A DNA stretch of 22,657 nucleotides, taken from assembly GCA_041476545.1 (NCBI GenBank), contig JBGOTP010000031.1, positions 1 through 22,657 of the forward strand, read 5' to 3'. Both the position numbers and the translations under genes were made by a program. This document shows, one piece after another, positions 8,582-16,793 of the stretch. The first letter of the stretch is position 1; the number at the start of each line of letters is the position of its first letter. The notes under the pieces were generated by a model. The model was not told the origin of the DNA. It ran no database searches and saw nothing but the letters and a program-made list of their open reading frames with translations. The DNA is from JBGOTP01 sp041476545 (lineage in GTDB: Bacteria > Acidobacteriota > Vicinamibacteria > Vicinamibacterales > CAVVIG01).

Positions 8582-8792
8582 GCCGGCCTCGAACGCGAAT
8601 GGCCATGGCTCCCGACCACCCGCGCACAGCCTTCGCCTGGCGATGCCCGCTCCGAGCGCTTGAGAGCCATCGAGAGACCAAAGGCGTCGCGGCGAACGAC
8701 TTCGGGCGCCGTGGCCGCGGATCCCAATCGCGGGCCATGCCATAAGTCGTTGACTATGAACCGGATCCCGGCTGGTCCTACAGGAATTCAAT

Positions 8793-8808
8793 CGGAGAGT
8801 TTCTTGCT
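8793..8808 (+). promoter_or_regulatory. Candidate sigma-54 (-24/-12) promoter of the nucleotidyltransferase-like gene
   Basis: The sequence is CGGAGAGTTTCTTGCT: GG at -24, G at position 7 and a perfect TTGCT -12 block at exact spacing. The GC is about 56 nt before the ATG at 8862. The preceding 210 bp after epsI hold no gene I can support. Confidence 0.5.
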
Positions 8809-8861
8809 AGATTCCGAGGAGGGTAAACGATCGGACACAGCCTGAGAGCCGACTGGACACC

Positions 8862-9926
8862 ATGCACCGAACGACTTCGATTCGCCCCGACACACAACTG
8901 AGCCAGTCGCCCGTCCCTCGGTCCGGCGATAGGCTCGAGTCGGTCGAAGGCATCATCCTCGCGGGAGAATATCACTGGACCGGTTCGCTCTTTGAGGAGT
9001 TGCGTCCGCGACCCCTGCTTCCCGTCGCGCAGACTGCGCTCGTCGAGCACGTGCTCAGTTGGATGTGCCAAGGGGGCGTGCATGATACGACCATCTGTGC
9101 CAACGGTTCGACCCCCGCGCTCCGCAACTATCTGAAGGATGGACGGCAGTTCTCGATGGATCTCTTTTACTACGAGGACGGAACACCGCGCGGCGCGGCT
9201 GGCTGTGTGAAAGATGCAGCTGTCCGAAGCGATGCGCAGACCCTTATTGTGGCCGATGGAGCGTCAATACCAGTCGTCGACTTGAGCGAGCTCGTCGCGC
9301 AGCACCGTCGAACGGGCGCGGCGCTAACCATCGTCGCGCACCGGCGGGAGTCCAGGAGCGATGGCACGCCGCTACTCCACCCCGCGGGCGTCTATGTGTT
9401 CGAGCGCGAAATCCTGGAGGCCATTCCAGCCATCAGTTTTCAAGACATCAAAGAGAATCTGATTCCGAAGCTTCATCGCGATGGGCACCGCGTCGAGGTG
9501 TACCCGGTCGCCGAACTTTCGCCGCGGGTCTTGAATGCCGACTCCTATCTCGCCATCAACCATTGGATGATCACTCGCCTGACGTTCGCTGCTGCGTCGA
9601 ATGACTCGGCCACCAATGGCCGATGGCGCGAACTGATAGCGGACGCGAGCGCGTGGGTCGATCCAGACGCCATGATTCTCGGCCCCGTCATTCTCGGTCC
9701 CGGAGTGCGCGTGTATGGAGGAGCCACAATTGTCGGACCCACGTCGATCGGCGCCGGCACGACGATCGGACCGTCCGCGGTCGTCACTCGCTCAGTCACC
9801 TGGAACAATTGCGTGATTGGCGAGCGTGCAATTGTGGATCGCTGCGTCGTCGCCGACGATGGGGCTGTGGCGCCAGGCAGCGCCCTGTCCAGCGCGATTC
9901 GAACGAGCAAACCGACTCACGGGTGA
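8862..9926 (+). CDS. Degenerate sugar nucleotidyltransferase with left-handed beta-helix domain
   Basis: A 354-residue protein laid out like NDP-sugar pyrophosphorylases (mannose-1-phosphate guanylyl- or glucose-1-phosphate thymidylyltransferase). Residues 28-240 align with the Rossmann-like domain (EGIILAGE, RPRPLLPVA, VDLSELVAQHRRTGAALTIV). Residues 260-345 form a hexapeptide left-handed beta-helix (ILGPVILGPGVRVYGG, VGPTSIGAGTTIG, NNCVIGERAIVDRCVV). The GGxGTRLxPLT nucleotide-binding loop is absent: after LAG comes EYHWTGSLFEELRP. The usual NGD is replaced by VADG. It may therefore be a pseudoenzyme or have altered chemistry. The downstream sugar-transferase gene has a related degenerate N-terminal half. 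The start ATG has a poor ribosome site but is supported by the sigma-54-like element 56 nt upstream. Alternative: an active but atypical pyrophosphorylase. Confidence 0.75.
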   Translation: MHRTTSIRPDTQLSQSPVPRSGDRLESVEGIILAGEYHWTGSLFEELRPRPLLPVAQTALVEHVLSWMCQGGVHDTTICANGSTPALRNYLKDGRQFSMDLFYYEDGTPRGAAGCVKDAAVRSDAQTLIVADGASIPVVDLSELVAQHRRTGAALTIVAHRRESRSDGTPLLHPAGVYVFEREILEAIPAISFQDIKENLIPKLHRDGHRVEVYPVAELSPRVLNADSYLAINHWMITRLTFAAASNDSATNGRWRELIADASAWVDPDAMILGPVILGPGVRVYGGATIVGPTSIGAGTTIGPSAVVTRSVTWNNCVIGERAIVDRCVVADDGAVAPGSALSSAIRTSKPTHG

Positions 9927-10050
9927 GCCGGAATGCAGGCAGCGCCACTAGCGGTTTCACAGCCACGCCGACGCCTGCATCGTTCATGGAAATCTGCGTC
10001 GCCACGACATCCACGCTCGTCTGCATTCGAGTTCTAAAAAAGTCCTAAAG

Positions 10051-11112
10051 ATGCTAGGATTCAACGTCCTCGGGAGCCATTCTGAGCCTGTCATCGGTCC
10101 GAATATCCCAAGATCCCAAGATCCCAAGATAGGTCACTTCAATGGGGCTCTCGTGACGGTAGGAATTCCCCGCCGCAGTCGTACCGTAGCGATCGTGTTG
10201 CCGACGCACAATCGGTCTCATCTGGTTGGACGGGCGATAAAGAGCGTTCTGGCCCAAACCCACACTGCCTGGGAGCTGCTCGTTGTCGACGACGGTTCCA
10301 CGGACTCCACGCGAGATGTAATCGCTGGTTTCCACGATCCCCGCATTCGCTATCTCCGAAACGAGCAGCCGAGCGGGCCTTCCGGGGCGCGCAACACCGG
10401 GATCCTCGCTGCTCCCCCGAGTGACTTCCTCGCGTTTTTGGACGATGACGATGAGTGGCTACCACGCAAACTTGAACTCCAGCTTGACGTGTTTGAAACG
10501 AGTCCGGTGCCACTTGCCGCAGTGGGCTGTGGTCGAATCGAGTACTCGGGCGGAGAACCGGAAATTCACGTGCCGCAGTATCGGGGCGAGGTGTTTGAAC
10601 ATCTTTTGGCCCGTCGTGCGCGCGGCTATGGGGCCCAACTTATTGTCGTGCGGCGGCAACCCGGGGTAAAAGACTTGCTCTTCGATACCGACCTTCGCTG
10701 CCTCGAGGACTTGGACTACAGCATGCGGTTGGCTCGGTTGGCGCAATTTGACTATGTTCCTGAACCGCTCGCGAGGCTCTACCGCGATTACGGCGGGACA
10801 CATGCTTGGAACGCGGAAGCCGCAATCCGTGGGTACGAGCAACTGGAGCGAAAGCACGAGCGCGAGCTCGATTCGCGCCCCTCGGTGCGGAGCTACTATT
10901 ACGTTTGCATGGCGCACAATCTCGCAAAGTTGCGGCGAATGCGCGAGTGTCGCCAGCGGCTTAGGCAGGCGCTACCCGGAAGTCGTGAGCGTCTACGTTT
11001 GTTTTCTTGGTATGCAGCGGCATTGATCGGGACGGTAGCCGTTCGGGCCGTCGCACGCTTCCTTCCTATCCGCCCGCCCAAAGAGAGTCCTGCGCCGCCC
11101 AGGGCAAACTAG
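10051..11112 (+). CDS. Family 2 glycosyltransferase
   Basis: A 353-residue protein if it starts at the ATG at 10051. The GT-A domain begins at about residue 45 with AIVLPTHNR (nucleotide-binding start of GT2). It continues with ELLVVDDGSTDST, then PSGPSGARNTGI, then FLAFLDDDDEW, whose Asp131-134 is the DxD-type metal site. GYGAQLIVVRRQ and CLEDLDYSMRLA follow as an acceptor-side region. It is a soluble cytoplasmic enzyme that would add one sugar to the lipid-linked repeat unit. The first roughly 40 residues are not part of the fold and contain three octamer repeats (10106-10129); a GTG at 10153 after TGGGG is a credible alternative start. It is probably co-transcribed with the gene 124 nt upstream, since no own promoter is visible. 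Donor and acceptor unknown. Confidence 0.88.
   Translation: MLGFNVLGSHSEPVIGPNIPRSQDPKIGHFNGALVTVGIPRRSRTVAIVLPTHNRSHLVGRAIKSVLAQTHTAWELLVVDDGSTDSTRDVIAGFHDPRIRYLRNEQPSGPSGARNTGILAAPPSDFLAFLDDDDEWLPRKLELQLDVFETSPVPLAAVGCGRIEYSGGEPEIHVPQYRGEVFEHLLARRARGYGAQLIVVRRQPGVKDLLFDTDLRCLEDLDYSMRLARLAQFDYVPEPLARLYRDYGGTHAWNAEAAIRGYEQLERKHERELDSRPSVRSYYYVCMAHNLAKLRRMRECRQRLRQALPGSRERLRLFSWYAAALIGTVAVRAVARFLPIRPPKESPAPPRAN
10106..10129 (+). repeat. Three perfect tandem copies of an 8-bp unit
   Basis: TCCCAAGA is repeated exactly three times near the 5' end of the GT2 reading frame (residues 19-27 if translation starts at 10051). Gain or loss of one unit would shift the frame. Confidence 0.85.
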
Positions 11113-11567
11113 AGTTTACGGGGGCTACCACTCGTCGGCGTGACGGCGCGGTCGCTCGAGATCCCCCACAACAAGCACCTGTCGTTCTGCGACTTCGTGT
11201 TCCAGAAGACCCCGGCAAACGCGGCCATCTGCTCCTCGACCACGTCGTTCGCGATTGCGTCGCCCGAGGCGAAGTCGACACGTCAACCTCGTCACTGACT
11301 CGAATTGGCACACGTTCAACCGGTCGCTCCACGGCCGCGCAAGTCACGCCGTCATTCGTGCAAAAGTGCTACTCCGTCCCTTCTATCGGGGGAGTACGCC
11401 AAGTCCTTCGACCAACGCCGTGGACCATCCGGCGGCGGCATTTTCTCAGACAAAAGGTCGCGGAATCGCTGACCATGTTCACGATCAACGTTCACCGCAG
11501 GAGTCACCCTTCCCCCAAACCTGTGATTTCGTAACAAGTTAGCGTTGAAGCGCGAGTCCGTCGTCAC
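11113..11567. other. 455-bp gap without a supportable gene
   Basis: Between the GT2 stop and the next sigma-54-like element no reading frame has a start, ribosome site or recognisable protein pattern. Short open frames exist on both strands, as expected at this GC content. It may hold activator binding sites or the remnant of a lost gene; nothing specific was identified. Confidence 0.4.
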
Positions 11568-11583
11568 CGGGACAGTTTTTGCT
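11568..11583 (+). promoter_or_regulatory. Candidate sigma-54 (-24/-12) promoter of the EPS assembly operon
   Basis: The sequence is CGGGACAGTTTTTGCT: GG at -24, AC at positions 5-6, a T-rich spacer and a perfect TTGCT -12 block. The GC is 55 nt before the ATG at 11636. The expected transcription start (near 11594) excludes an upstream TTG at 11579 as a start, so it helps fix the gene start. Confidence 0.6.
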
Positions 11584-11635
11584 CACTACAGCCTGGAACA
11601 GGGAGCCAGGTTTCACACGACCACTACGCCGAGAA

Positions 11636-13333
11636 ATGACCATTTTCCCGATCATTATTGATTCGAAGCCGGCCTATCTAGGTGAAGCCGATGGTTCCAT
11701 TTCATTGGCGTTGCTGCCCTATGGGCAGACCACGTTGCTGGCGCACTTGAGTGAGCGTCTGCTGGCTGCAACCCGACGAAGGGTGCTCGTACTTCGAACC
11801 TTCGACGCTGACCACCACTACGAGGAAGCGATCGCAGCGGTCGGCGCGAGTGACGCGAGCATGGGTATCGAGCAATTCACCGCGCGGGTCGCCACATTCG
11901 AGCCATCCGACTGGCTGCTCTTGGTCGATCCCCGGTGCTTTCCAGGGGAAGGCGTGGACCCATCGCCTCTGCTTGAAGGGCTCTCTGAAACTCCGCGCAT
12001 TGCGCGCCACCTCGTGGCCCTCGACTGGAACTCTGGCGGCACCAACGAGCGTGTTGAATTCGACGCGCACGGACATGTGCGACGTGTGCAGCGGTACTAC
12101 GATGGGGTGACATGGACCGTCACCGCCGGCGTGTCGTGTTCGCTCGTACCTGTCTCGTCGCTATCGATGTCGACGACGCTGCCTTTTGAATCATTGATGG
12201 CGTTCCGGCGCGAGCTGGCCTCGCAGGCCGCACCGAGCCGAGATGTCCCCATGTCCGGTCCGGTCTTCGATCTGCGCACGGAACGCGGCCTCCTGCGGCT
12301 GAACGAGCGGATCCTCCTCCAGCACATGTCGCCAGTGGCGACGCGTCAGCAACACGCGCTCCCCGCACATTTGAAGGGGACCCGTATTCATCCGTCCGCG
12401 CGCCTGATGGGGCCTGTGGTGATGCACGATGACGTGGTGATCGATGAAGACGTCACGGTGATCGGGCCCACGGTCATCGGGGCGCGGTCTCACCTCCATC
12501 GAGGGGCGGTCGTGGCGCAGTCGGTCGTGGCGGCAGGTACGATCCTCCCGCCGGGCACGGTCGTCCGCCACCGCGTTGTGTCAGATCCCCTCCAGAACCC
12601 AGGGGGCCAGGCCCACCCGTCCGATTCTCAGGGGCACGACACCGACGCCGAGGCCGTGGAGCTGCACGGAGAGGCTCGGGCGCACAGCGCATATCCGGTC
12701 ATCAAAGAAACGATTGAAGCGGTGCTCGCGGGTGTTTCGCTCGTGATTCTCACTCCGCTCATGCTGTTGATCGCGGCGCTCGTCAAGATCGAGTCTCGCG
12801 GTCCGGTGTTTTACGGCGACCCTCGCGAGGCGAAGAATGGAAAGTTGTTTCGCTGCTACAAATTTCGAACGATGTTCGTGGGCGCGGACGCCGTGCAGCG
12901 CGACCTGATGGGGACCAACCAGGTCGACGGCCCTCAGTTCAAGTTGGATCGGGATCCAAGGGTGACACGCCTCGGACGTTGGCTGCGAACGCTCAGTCTC
13001 GACGAACTACCGCAATTGATCAACGTGGCGCTCAGGCAGATGAGTCTCGTGGGACCACGGCCCTCACCGTTTCGCGAGAACCAGATGTGCGTGCCCTGGC
13101 GCGAGGCGCGGCTCTCGGTGCGGCCGGGAATCACCGGTCTCTGGCAGGTGTGTCGCCACAACCGGGCGTCTGGCGACTTCCAGCAGTGGATCTACTACGA
13201 CATCAAGTATGTGAGAAACATGTCGTTCTGGGTCGATCTCAAGATTCTGATTGCCACCGTCCTAACACTTGGAGGTAAAGGTCACGTGCCGCTGTCTTGG
13301 ATCATCTCTTCCCACTCGCGGGAGCACGTATGA
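11636..13333 (+). CDS. Initiating polyprenyl-phosphate sugar phosphotransferase fused to degenerate nucleotidyltransferase and beta-helix
   Basis: A 565-residue three-part protein. Residues 1-200 look like a degenerate nucleotidyltransferase domain: IIIDSKPAYLGEADG replaces the GGxGTRL loop, then ALLPYGQTTLLAHLSERL. Residues about 249-315 are a hexapeptide left-handed beta-helix (TRIHPSARLMGPVVMHDDVV, VTVIGPTVIG). From about residue 350 to the end is a monotopic bacterial sugar transferase: a membrane hairpin (VLAGVSLVILTPLMLLIAAL), SRGPVFY, CYKFRTM, DRDPRVTRLGRWLR, the SLDELPQL catalytic Asp456-Glu457 pair, MSLVGPRP and RPGITGLWQV. The C-terminal part moves a sugar-1-phosphate from an NDP-sugar to undecaprenyl phosphate, the first step of repeat-unit assembly. 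The ATG at 11636 is chosen for its position 55 nt after the promoter-like element. The next gene overlaps by ATGA. The transferase call is secure; the role of the N-terminal half is unknown. Confidence 0.9.
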   Translation: MTIFPIIIDSKPAYLGEADGSISLALLPYGQTTLLAHLSERLLAATRRRVLVLRTFDADHHYEEAIAAVGASDASMGIEQFTARVATFEPSDWLLLVDPRCFPGEGVDPSPLLEGLSETPRIARHLVALDWNSGGTNERVEFDAHGHVRRVQRYYDGVTWTVTAGVSCSLVPVSSLSMSTTLPFESLMAFRRELASQAAPSRDVPMSGPVFDLRTERGLLRLNERILLQHMSPVATRQQHALPAHLKGTRIHPSARLMGPVVMHDDVVIDEDVTVIGPTVIGARSHLHRGAVVAQSVVAAGTILPPGTVVRHRVVSDPLQNPGGQAHPSDSQGHDTDAEAVELHGEARAHSAYPVIKETIEAVLAGVSLVILTPLMLLIAALVKIESRGPVFYGDPREAKNGKLFRCYKFRTMFVGADAVQRDLMGTNQVDGPQFKLDRDPRVTRLGRWLRTLSLDELPQLINVALRQMSLVGPRPSPFRENQMCVPWREARLSVRPGITGLWQVCRHNRASGDFQQWIYYDIKYVRNMSFWVDLKILIATVLTLGGKGHVPLSWIISSHSREHV

Positions 13334-14529
13334 GCCCGCAAATCGACACCCATGGCGCTCAGGCGGTTCTCGCGCCGCCAGGCACCGCTGACCTTGTGGC
13401 TGCCTCGCCCTCCGCGATGAACGACCTTGTCCAGCAGCTTCGTGAGATGAGTCTCCGAGGACTCTCGCGAATGTACAGCCAGAGAGACCGACTCTTTGTC
13501 TTCCGGCTTCGCCGCACTCCCGGTGGCATTGTTCAAGAGGGGTTGAGTCCACGGTACACAGCCATCACCTTGATCGGGCTCGCTGCGCTGCCGGAGAAGA
13601 CGGTCGGAACGGTGCTCGGCGGCGACAGCCGCCACGACGTGTGCGCACGGATCCTCGAGGACGCAGCCTCCAGCAATAGTCTTGGCGATGTCGCCCTCAG
13701 CCTGTTTGCGGCCGGTCTCGTCGGTCACGAGAATCTGGACCCGGCCGTGACCCGCCTGGCGGCATTGCAACCACTAGAGGGTGCGCACCCTGTCGTCGAG
13801 GTCGCGTGGCTGCTGACAGCCCTTTCGGAAGTTCCATCCGCGAACCGCGAACACCTTCGAGACCATGTGGCCGAGCGGCTGATGTCGACCTTCCATCCCG
13901 GCTCGAAGCTGTTTCCGCACACCATGGGTCGGGCGGGCGGGGCCCGTTCTCATGTTTCCTGCTTTGCGGATCTCATCTATCCCATCCAGGCGCTCGCCAA
14001 GTACGCCGCGGCAACTGGCAGCCAGCGCGCGCTCGACATCGCGAGTGCGTGCGCGACCCGTCTGTGCGACCTTCAGGGCGCGGGGGGGCAATGGTGGTGG
14101 CACTACGACTATCGCTCTGGACGGGTGATCGAGGAGTATCCCGTTTACGCGATTCACCAGGATGCGATGGGACCAATGGGATTGCGCGCCCTTGTTGAGG
14201 CGGGCGGCCCGGATTTCAGCCATCACATTCACCGTGGCCTGATGTGGCTCGGAGCCGCACCCGAGCTGAACGGCGGCTCGCTCATCGACAAACAGGCCGA
14301 CCTCGTTTGGCGTAAGGTCTGCCGCCGCGAGCCGCGCAAGGCCGTGCGCTACCTGCAGGCGACGGCGTCTCGAATCCATCCTGCCGGGCGAATTCCAGCG
14401 GTGGATTTCATTTTCCCTGCTCGGCGTATCGACTTCGAGGACCGACCGTATCATCTGGGCTGGCTGCTCTACGCGTGGTCTGGATGGACAGGACGACTGT
14501 CGTCCATGTCCCCGGAGCGCTCACAGTGA
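13330..14529 (+). CDS. Uncharacterised EPS-operon protein, probable alpha/alpha-toroid fold
   Basis: A 399-residue soluble protein with no signal peptide or membrane segment, starting in an ATGA overlap with the sugar transferase and ending in a GTGA overlap with the WecG-type gene. I do not recognise a named family. The sequence is mostly amphipathic helices in repeated pairs. LCDLQGAGGQWWWHYDYR resembles the QxxxGxW signature of alpha/alpha-toroid proteins. It is followed by VIEEYPVYAIHQDAMGPMGL and HIHRGLMWLG, rich in possible active-site His, Asp, Glu and Trp. Toroid folds occur in polysaccharide lyases, C5-epimerases, unsaturated glucuronyl hydrolases and terpene cyclases. Strict translational coupling between two assembly enzymes suggests a cytoplasmic role in making or modifying the lipid-linked sugar. 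Function unknown. Confidence 0.8.
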   Translation: MSPQIDTHGAQAVLAPPGTADLVAASPSAMNDLVQQLREMSLRGLSRMYSQRDRLFVFRLRRTPGGIVQEGLSPRYTAITLIGLAALPEKTVGTVLGGDSRHDVCARILEDAASSNSLGDVALSLFAAGLVGHENLDPAVTRLAALQPLEGAHPVVEVAWLLTALSEVPSANREHLRDHVAERLMSTFHPGSKLFPHTMGRAGGARSHVSCFADLIYPIQALAKYAAATGSQRALDIASACATRLCDLQGAGGQWWWHYDYRSGRVIEEYPVYAIHQDAMGPMGLRALVEAGGPDFSHHIHRGLMWLGAAPELNGGSLIDKQADLVWRKVCRREPRKAVRYLQATASRIHPAGRIPAVDFIFPARRIDFEDRPYHLGWLLYAWSGWTGRLSSMSPERSQ

Positions 14530-15347
14530 TCGCCGTCGGTATTGCCGACCCGCCCCGCCTGGCGCAGGACGTGCCCATCCGAACGATCCTGGGCATCCCC
14601 ATCGCGGCCCTCTCTTTGCAAGCGGCGTTGGACTACATCGACGACGCCATCCATTGTCGTCGGCGTCTGCAGATCGGGGTCGTCAATGCGGCGAAGATCG
14701 TCAACATGGCTCGTGACAAGGAGCTGCGTGAGAGCGTGCTGTCGTCGGACATCGTGTTTGCCGACGGCATGTCCGTCGTGTGGGCAAGCCGAGTCCTCTC
14801 GAACGCCCTGCCTGAACGTGTGGCCGGCATCGACTTGATGCTGGGAATACTCGAGCGTGGTCACACGCGCGGCTACCGCGTGTTCTGCCTGGGCGCCTCG
14901 GCCGACGTGCTCCGCACTGTGGTGACGCGCATCGAACGCGACTATGCCAACGTCCGCGTCGTCGGCGCTCACCATGGATATTTCGATCGCCGCGACGAAC
15001 CGGACGTCGCGCGGCAGATTGCCGATGCCGCACCCGACGTGCTGTTTGTCGCCATGACGTCGCCCAAGAAGGAGGAGTTTCTAGCTCGTTGGAGCGCACA
15101 GCTGGGGGTGCCTGTCTGCCACGGCGTCGGTGGTTCTTTTGACGTTCTTGCCGGAAAAGTCCAACGTGCGCCTCAGGTCTGGCAGCGGCTGGGACTCGAG
15201 TGGCTCTATCGGGTCAAGCAGGAGCCGCGCCGGCTCTGGCGACGGTACCTGGTCACCAACACCTTGTTCTGCGTGCTCGTCGCCCGAGAGTGGCTCCGTG
15301 TCGTGGAAGGTCACGAGCGCCCCTTCGCCGGAGTTAAGAAGTCATGA
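14526..15347 (+). CDS. WecG/TagA/CpsF family glycosyltransferase
   Basis: A 273-residue GT26 protein. It has VVNAAKIVNMARDKELRES (residues 52-70), IVFADGMSVVWASR with the likely catalytic Asp80, and RVAGIDLM. FCLGAS, then HHGYFD, then FVAMTSPKKEEF follow, and the C-terminus has GVGGSFDVLAGKVQRAPQVW, LGLEWLYR and EPRRLWRRY. All of these are family landmarks. The family transfers a sugar (ManNAc/ManNAcA in the known members) to a lipid-linked first sugar at the inner face of the membrane. The GTG at 14526 is preferred because it lies 9 nt after GGAG and overlaps the previous stop (GTGA); longer in-frame readings would overlap the upstream gene more. It overlaps the next gene by ATGA. Likely the second glycosyltransfer in repeat-unit assembly; the donor is not known. 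Confidence 0.92.
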   Translation: MIAVGIADPPRLAQDVPIRTILGIPIAALSLQAALDYIDDAIHCRRRLQIGVVNAAKIVNMARDKELRESVLSSDIVFADGMSVVWASRVLSNALPERVAGIDLMLGILERGHTRGYRVFCLGASADVLRTVVTRIERDYANVRVVGAHHGYFDRRDEPDVARQIADAAPDVLFVAMTSPKKEEFLARWSAQLGVPVCHGVGGSFDVLAGKVQRAPQVWQRLGLEWLYRVKQEPRRLWRRYLVTNTLFCVLVAREWLRVVEGHERPFAGVKKS

Positions 15348-16783
15348 GCGTTACTGCCGACACCTGGAATCAGCCCCTTGCGTTGAGGCCGACCTGGACG
15401 TGGCGACGAATCGCCCACGCGTCTTTGCCAGTTCACCTCGGCATTGTTCTAGCCGTTGCGCTGATCCTTCGCGCAACCTGCTTCATTGTGTCAAACGTCG
15501 ATCCAGTCCCGCGCCAGATGGAAGAAGACTCCTACGGCTACGTGACGCTTGCCTCGAACCTGTTACTCGGAAACGGCTTCGCTCGAGCGCACGCAGCCCC
15601 CGGGGGTGAGGCGAGTTGGCTTCCGGAACTGTGCCGTACGCCGGGCTACCCCGTAGTGGTCGCCTTCCTTCAGCGCGTGACTGGTCAGCCACTCGCGGCG
15701 ACTGTCATTGCCCAGCACGTCGTCTCGATCGCGCTTTGCGGACTGCTGACGGTGATTTGCCGCAGGCGATTCGGAGCTCCGGCCGGCCTTGTGGCCGGCG
15801 GTCTTCTGGCACTCGACTTTCACGGCGTGGCGCTGGCGAACATGCTCTTGACCGAAGCGTTCTTCAGCCCGTTGTTGTTCCTGGCCGCTCTCGGCACGGC
15901 CCGGCTCCTCGTTCGGCCGTCGCAGCCACTTGCCTTGCTGACGGGCGGGATCATCGCGGCGAGCGCACTCATCAAGCCGACCACATGGGTGCTCGCGCCG
16001 ATTCTGGGAATTGGACTCCTGATCCTCGGCGCTCGCCGTCGAGATCGGAGCATGGTTCTGGCAGCCGTCACGCTAGTTCTCGCCGGAGCGGTGCCAGTCG
16101 CGGCGTGGATCAACCGGAACGGGCAGGTTGCGGGGCAGTACACGTTTAGCGTCATCCCCAGGTACCAACTGCTGGAGGAACACGCGACGGGGGCTCTGGC
16201 GCGAGCCGAGCACCTGCCTCTCGAGGAAGCCCGCGAGCGACTAGTCGCCGCTACTGGTATAAGCGCGCAACGCATCCGCTATTCGGCGCTGTCGGCGAAC
16301 GAAGAGGCGAGAGTGCGGAACGTTGCCCTCGAGACGATCTGGCAAAACAGGTCTGCCTTTGTTGTCGAGACCGCGCTTCGTTCGACGAACACATTGTTTG
16401 GTCCAGACAAGAACCTGCTGACGGTGCTAGGCCTACCTCCCCTGAGCCTTCACGTTTTCGGCAGCGATGACGCCTCCTTATCGGTCTCCCCTTGGTTATC
16501 AGTGGGCCTGCTCATCGCGCAGGTGCTGTGGCTGGGCGCGCTTTACGCGCTGGTCTTGCGGACCCTTCTCCAGATGGTTCGACCGAGGCGCGTTCCCCCT
16601 CTGGTGTGGACGTGTCTTGCGCTTGCAGCGTTTGTGATTCTCCCGTCGCTCGGGGCGCCCGGCGAGCCGCGGTACCGCTGGCCGGCGATCCCGCTCCTCA
16701 TCATCGTCGGGGTCGCTTCCTTGGGCAACACGTCGGAGGCAGCGCGCGGACGCGCGGCTGTCACTTCGGTTACTGAAGACTAA
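15344..16783 (+). CDS. GT-C membrane glycosyltransferase (ArnT/GT39-like)
   Basis: A 479-residue polytopic protein with about ten to twelve hydrophobic segments. The first periplasmic loop has EEDSYGYVTLASNLL (Asp62, the probable catalytic acid) and PELCRTPGYPVVVAFL, both typical of dolichyl/undecaprenyl-phosphate-sugar-dependent GT-C enzymes. Near the C-terminus PGEPRYRWPAIPLLIIV is the usual RY-x-x-P region. Such enzymes take a sugar from a polyprenyl-phosphate donor and add it on the periplasmic side of the membrane. The start is an ATGA overlap with the WecG-type gene. The following DPM1-like enzyme, 10 nt downstream, is the natural maker of its donor. Acceptor unknown: it could be the EPS repeat, a lipid or a secreted protein. 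Confidence 0.85.
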   Translation: MSVTADTWNQPLALRPTWTWRRIAHASLPVHLGIVLAVALILRATCFIVSNVDPVPRQMEEDSYGYVTLASNLLLGNGFARAHAAPGGEASWLPELCRTPGYPVVVAFLQRVTGQPLAATVIAQHVVSIALCGLLTVICRRRFGAPAGLVAGGLLALDFHGVALANMLLTEAFFSPLLFLAALGTARLLVRPSQPLALLTGGIIAASALIKPTTWVLAPILGIGLLILGARRRDRSMVLAAVTLVLAGAVPVAAWINRNGQVAGQYTFSVIPRYQLLEEHATGALARAEHLPLEEARERLVAATGISAQRIRYSALSANEEARVRNVALETIWQNRSAFVVETALRSTNTLFGPDKNLLTVLGLPPLSLHVFGSDDASLSVSPWLSVGLLIAQVLWLGALYALVLRTLLQMVRPRRVPPLVWTCLALAAFVILPSLGAPGEPRYRWPAIPLLIIVGVASLGNTSEAARGRAAVTSVTED

Positions 16784-16793
16784 AGGTGAAGAT

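Noticed and set aside
9929..9944. Possible sigma-54-like element before the GT2 gene
   Set aside because: GG and GC have the right spacing, but the TT before GC is missing and nothing else matches; co-transcription from 8793 is simpler.
11007..11534. 175-codon open frame across the end of the GT2 gene and the following gap
   Set aside because: No ribosome site, no family pattern, and it starts inside GT2 coding sequence in another frame.
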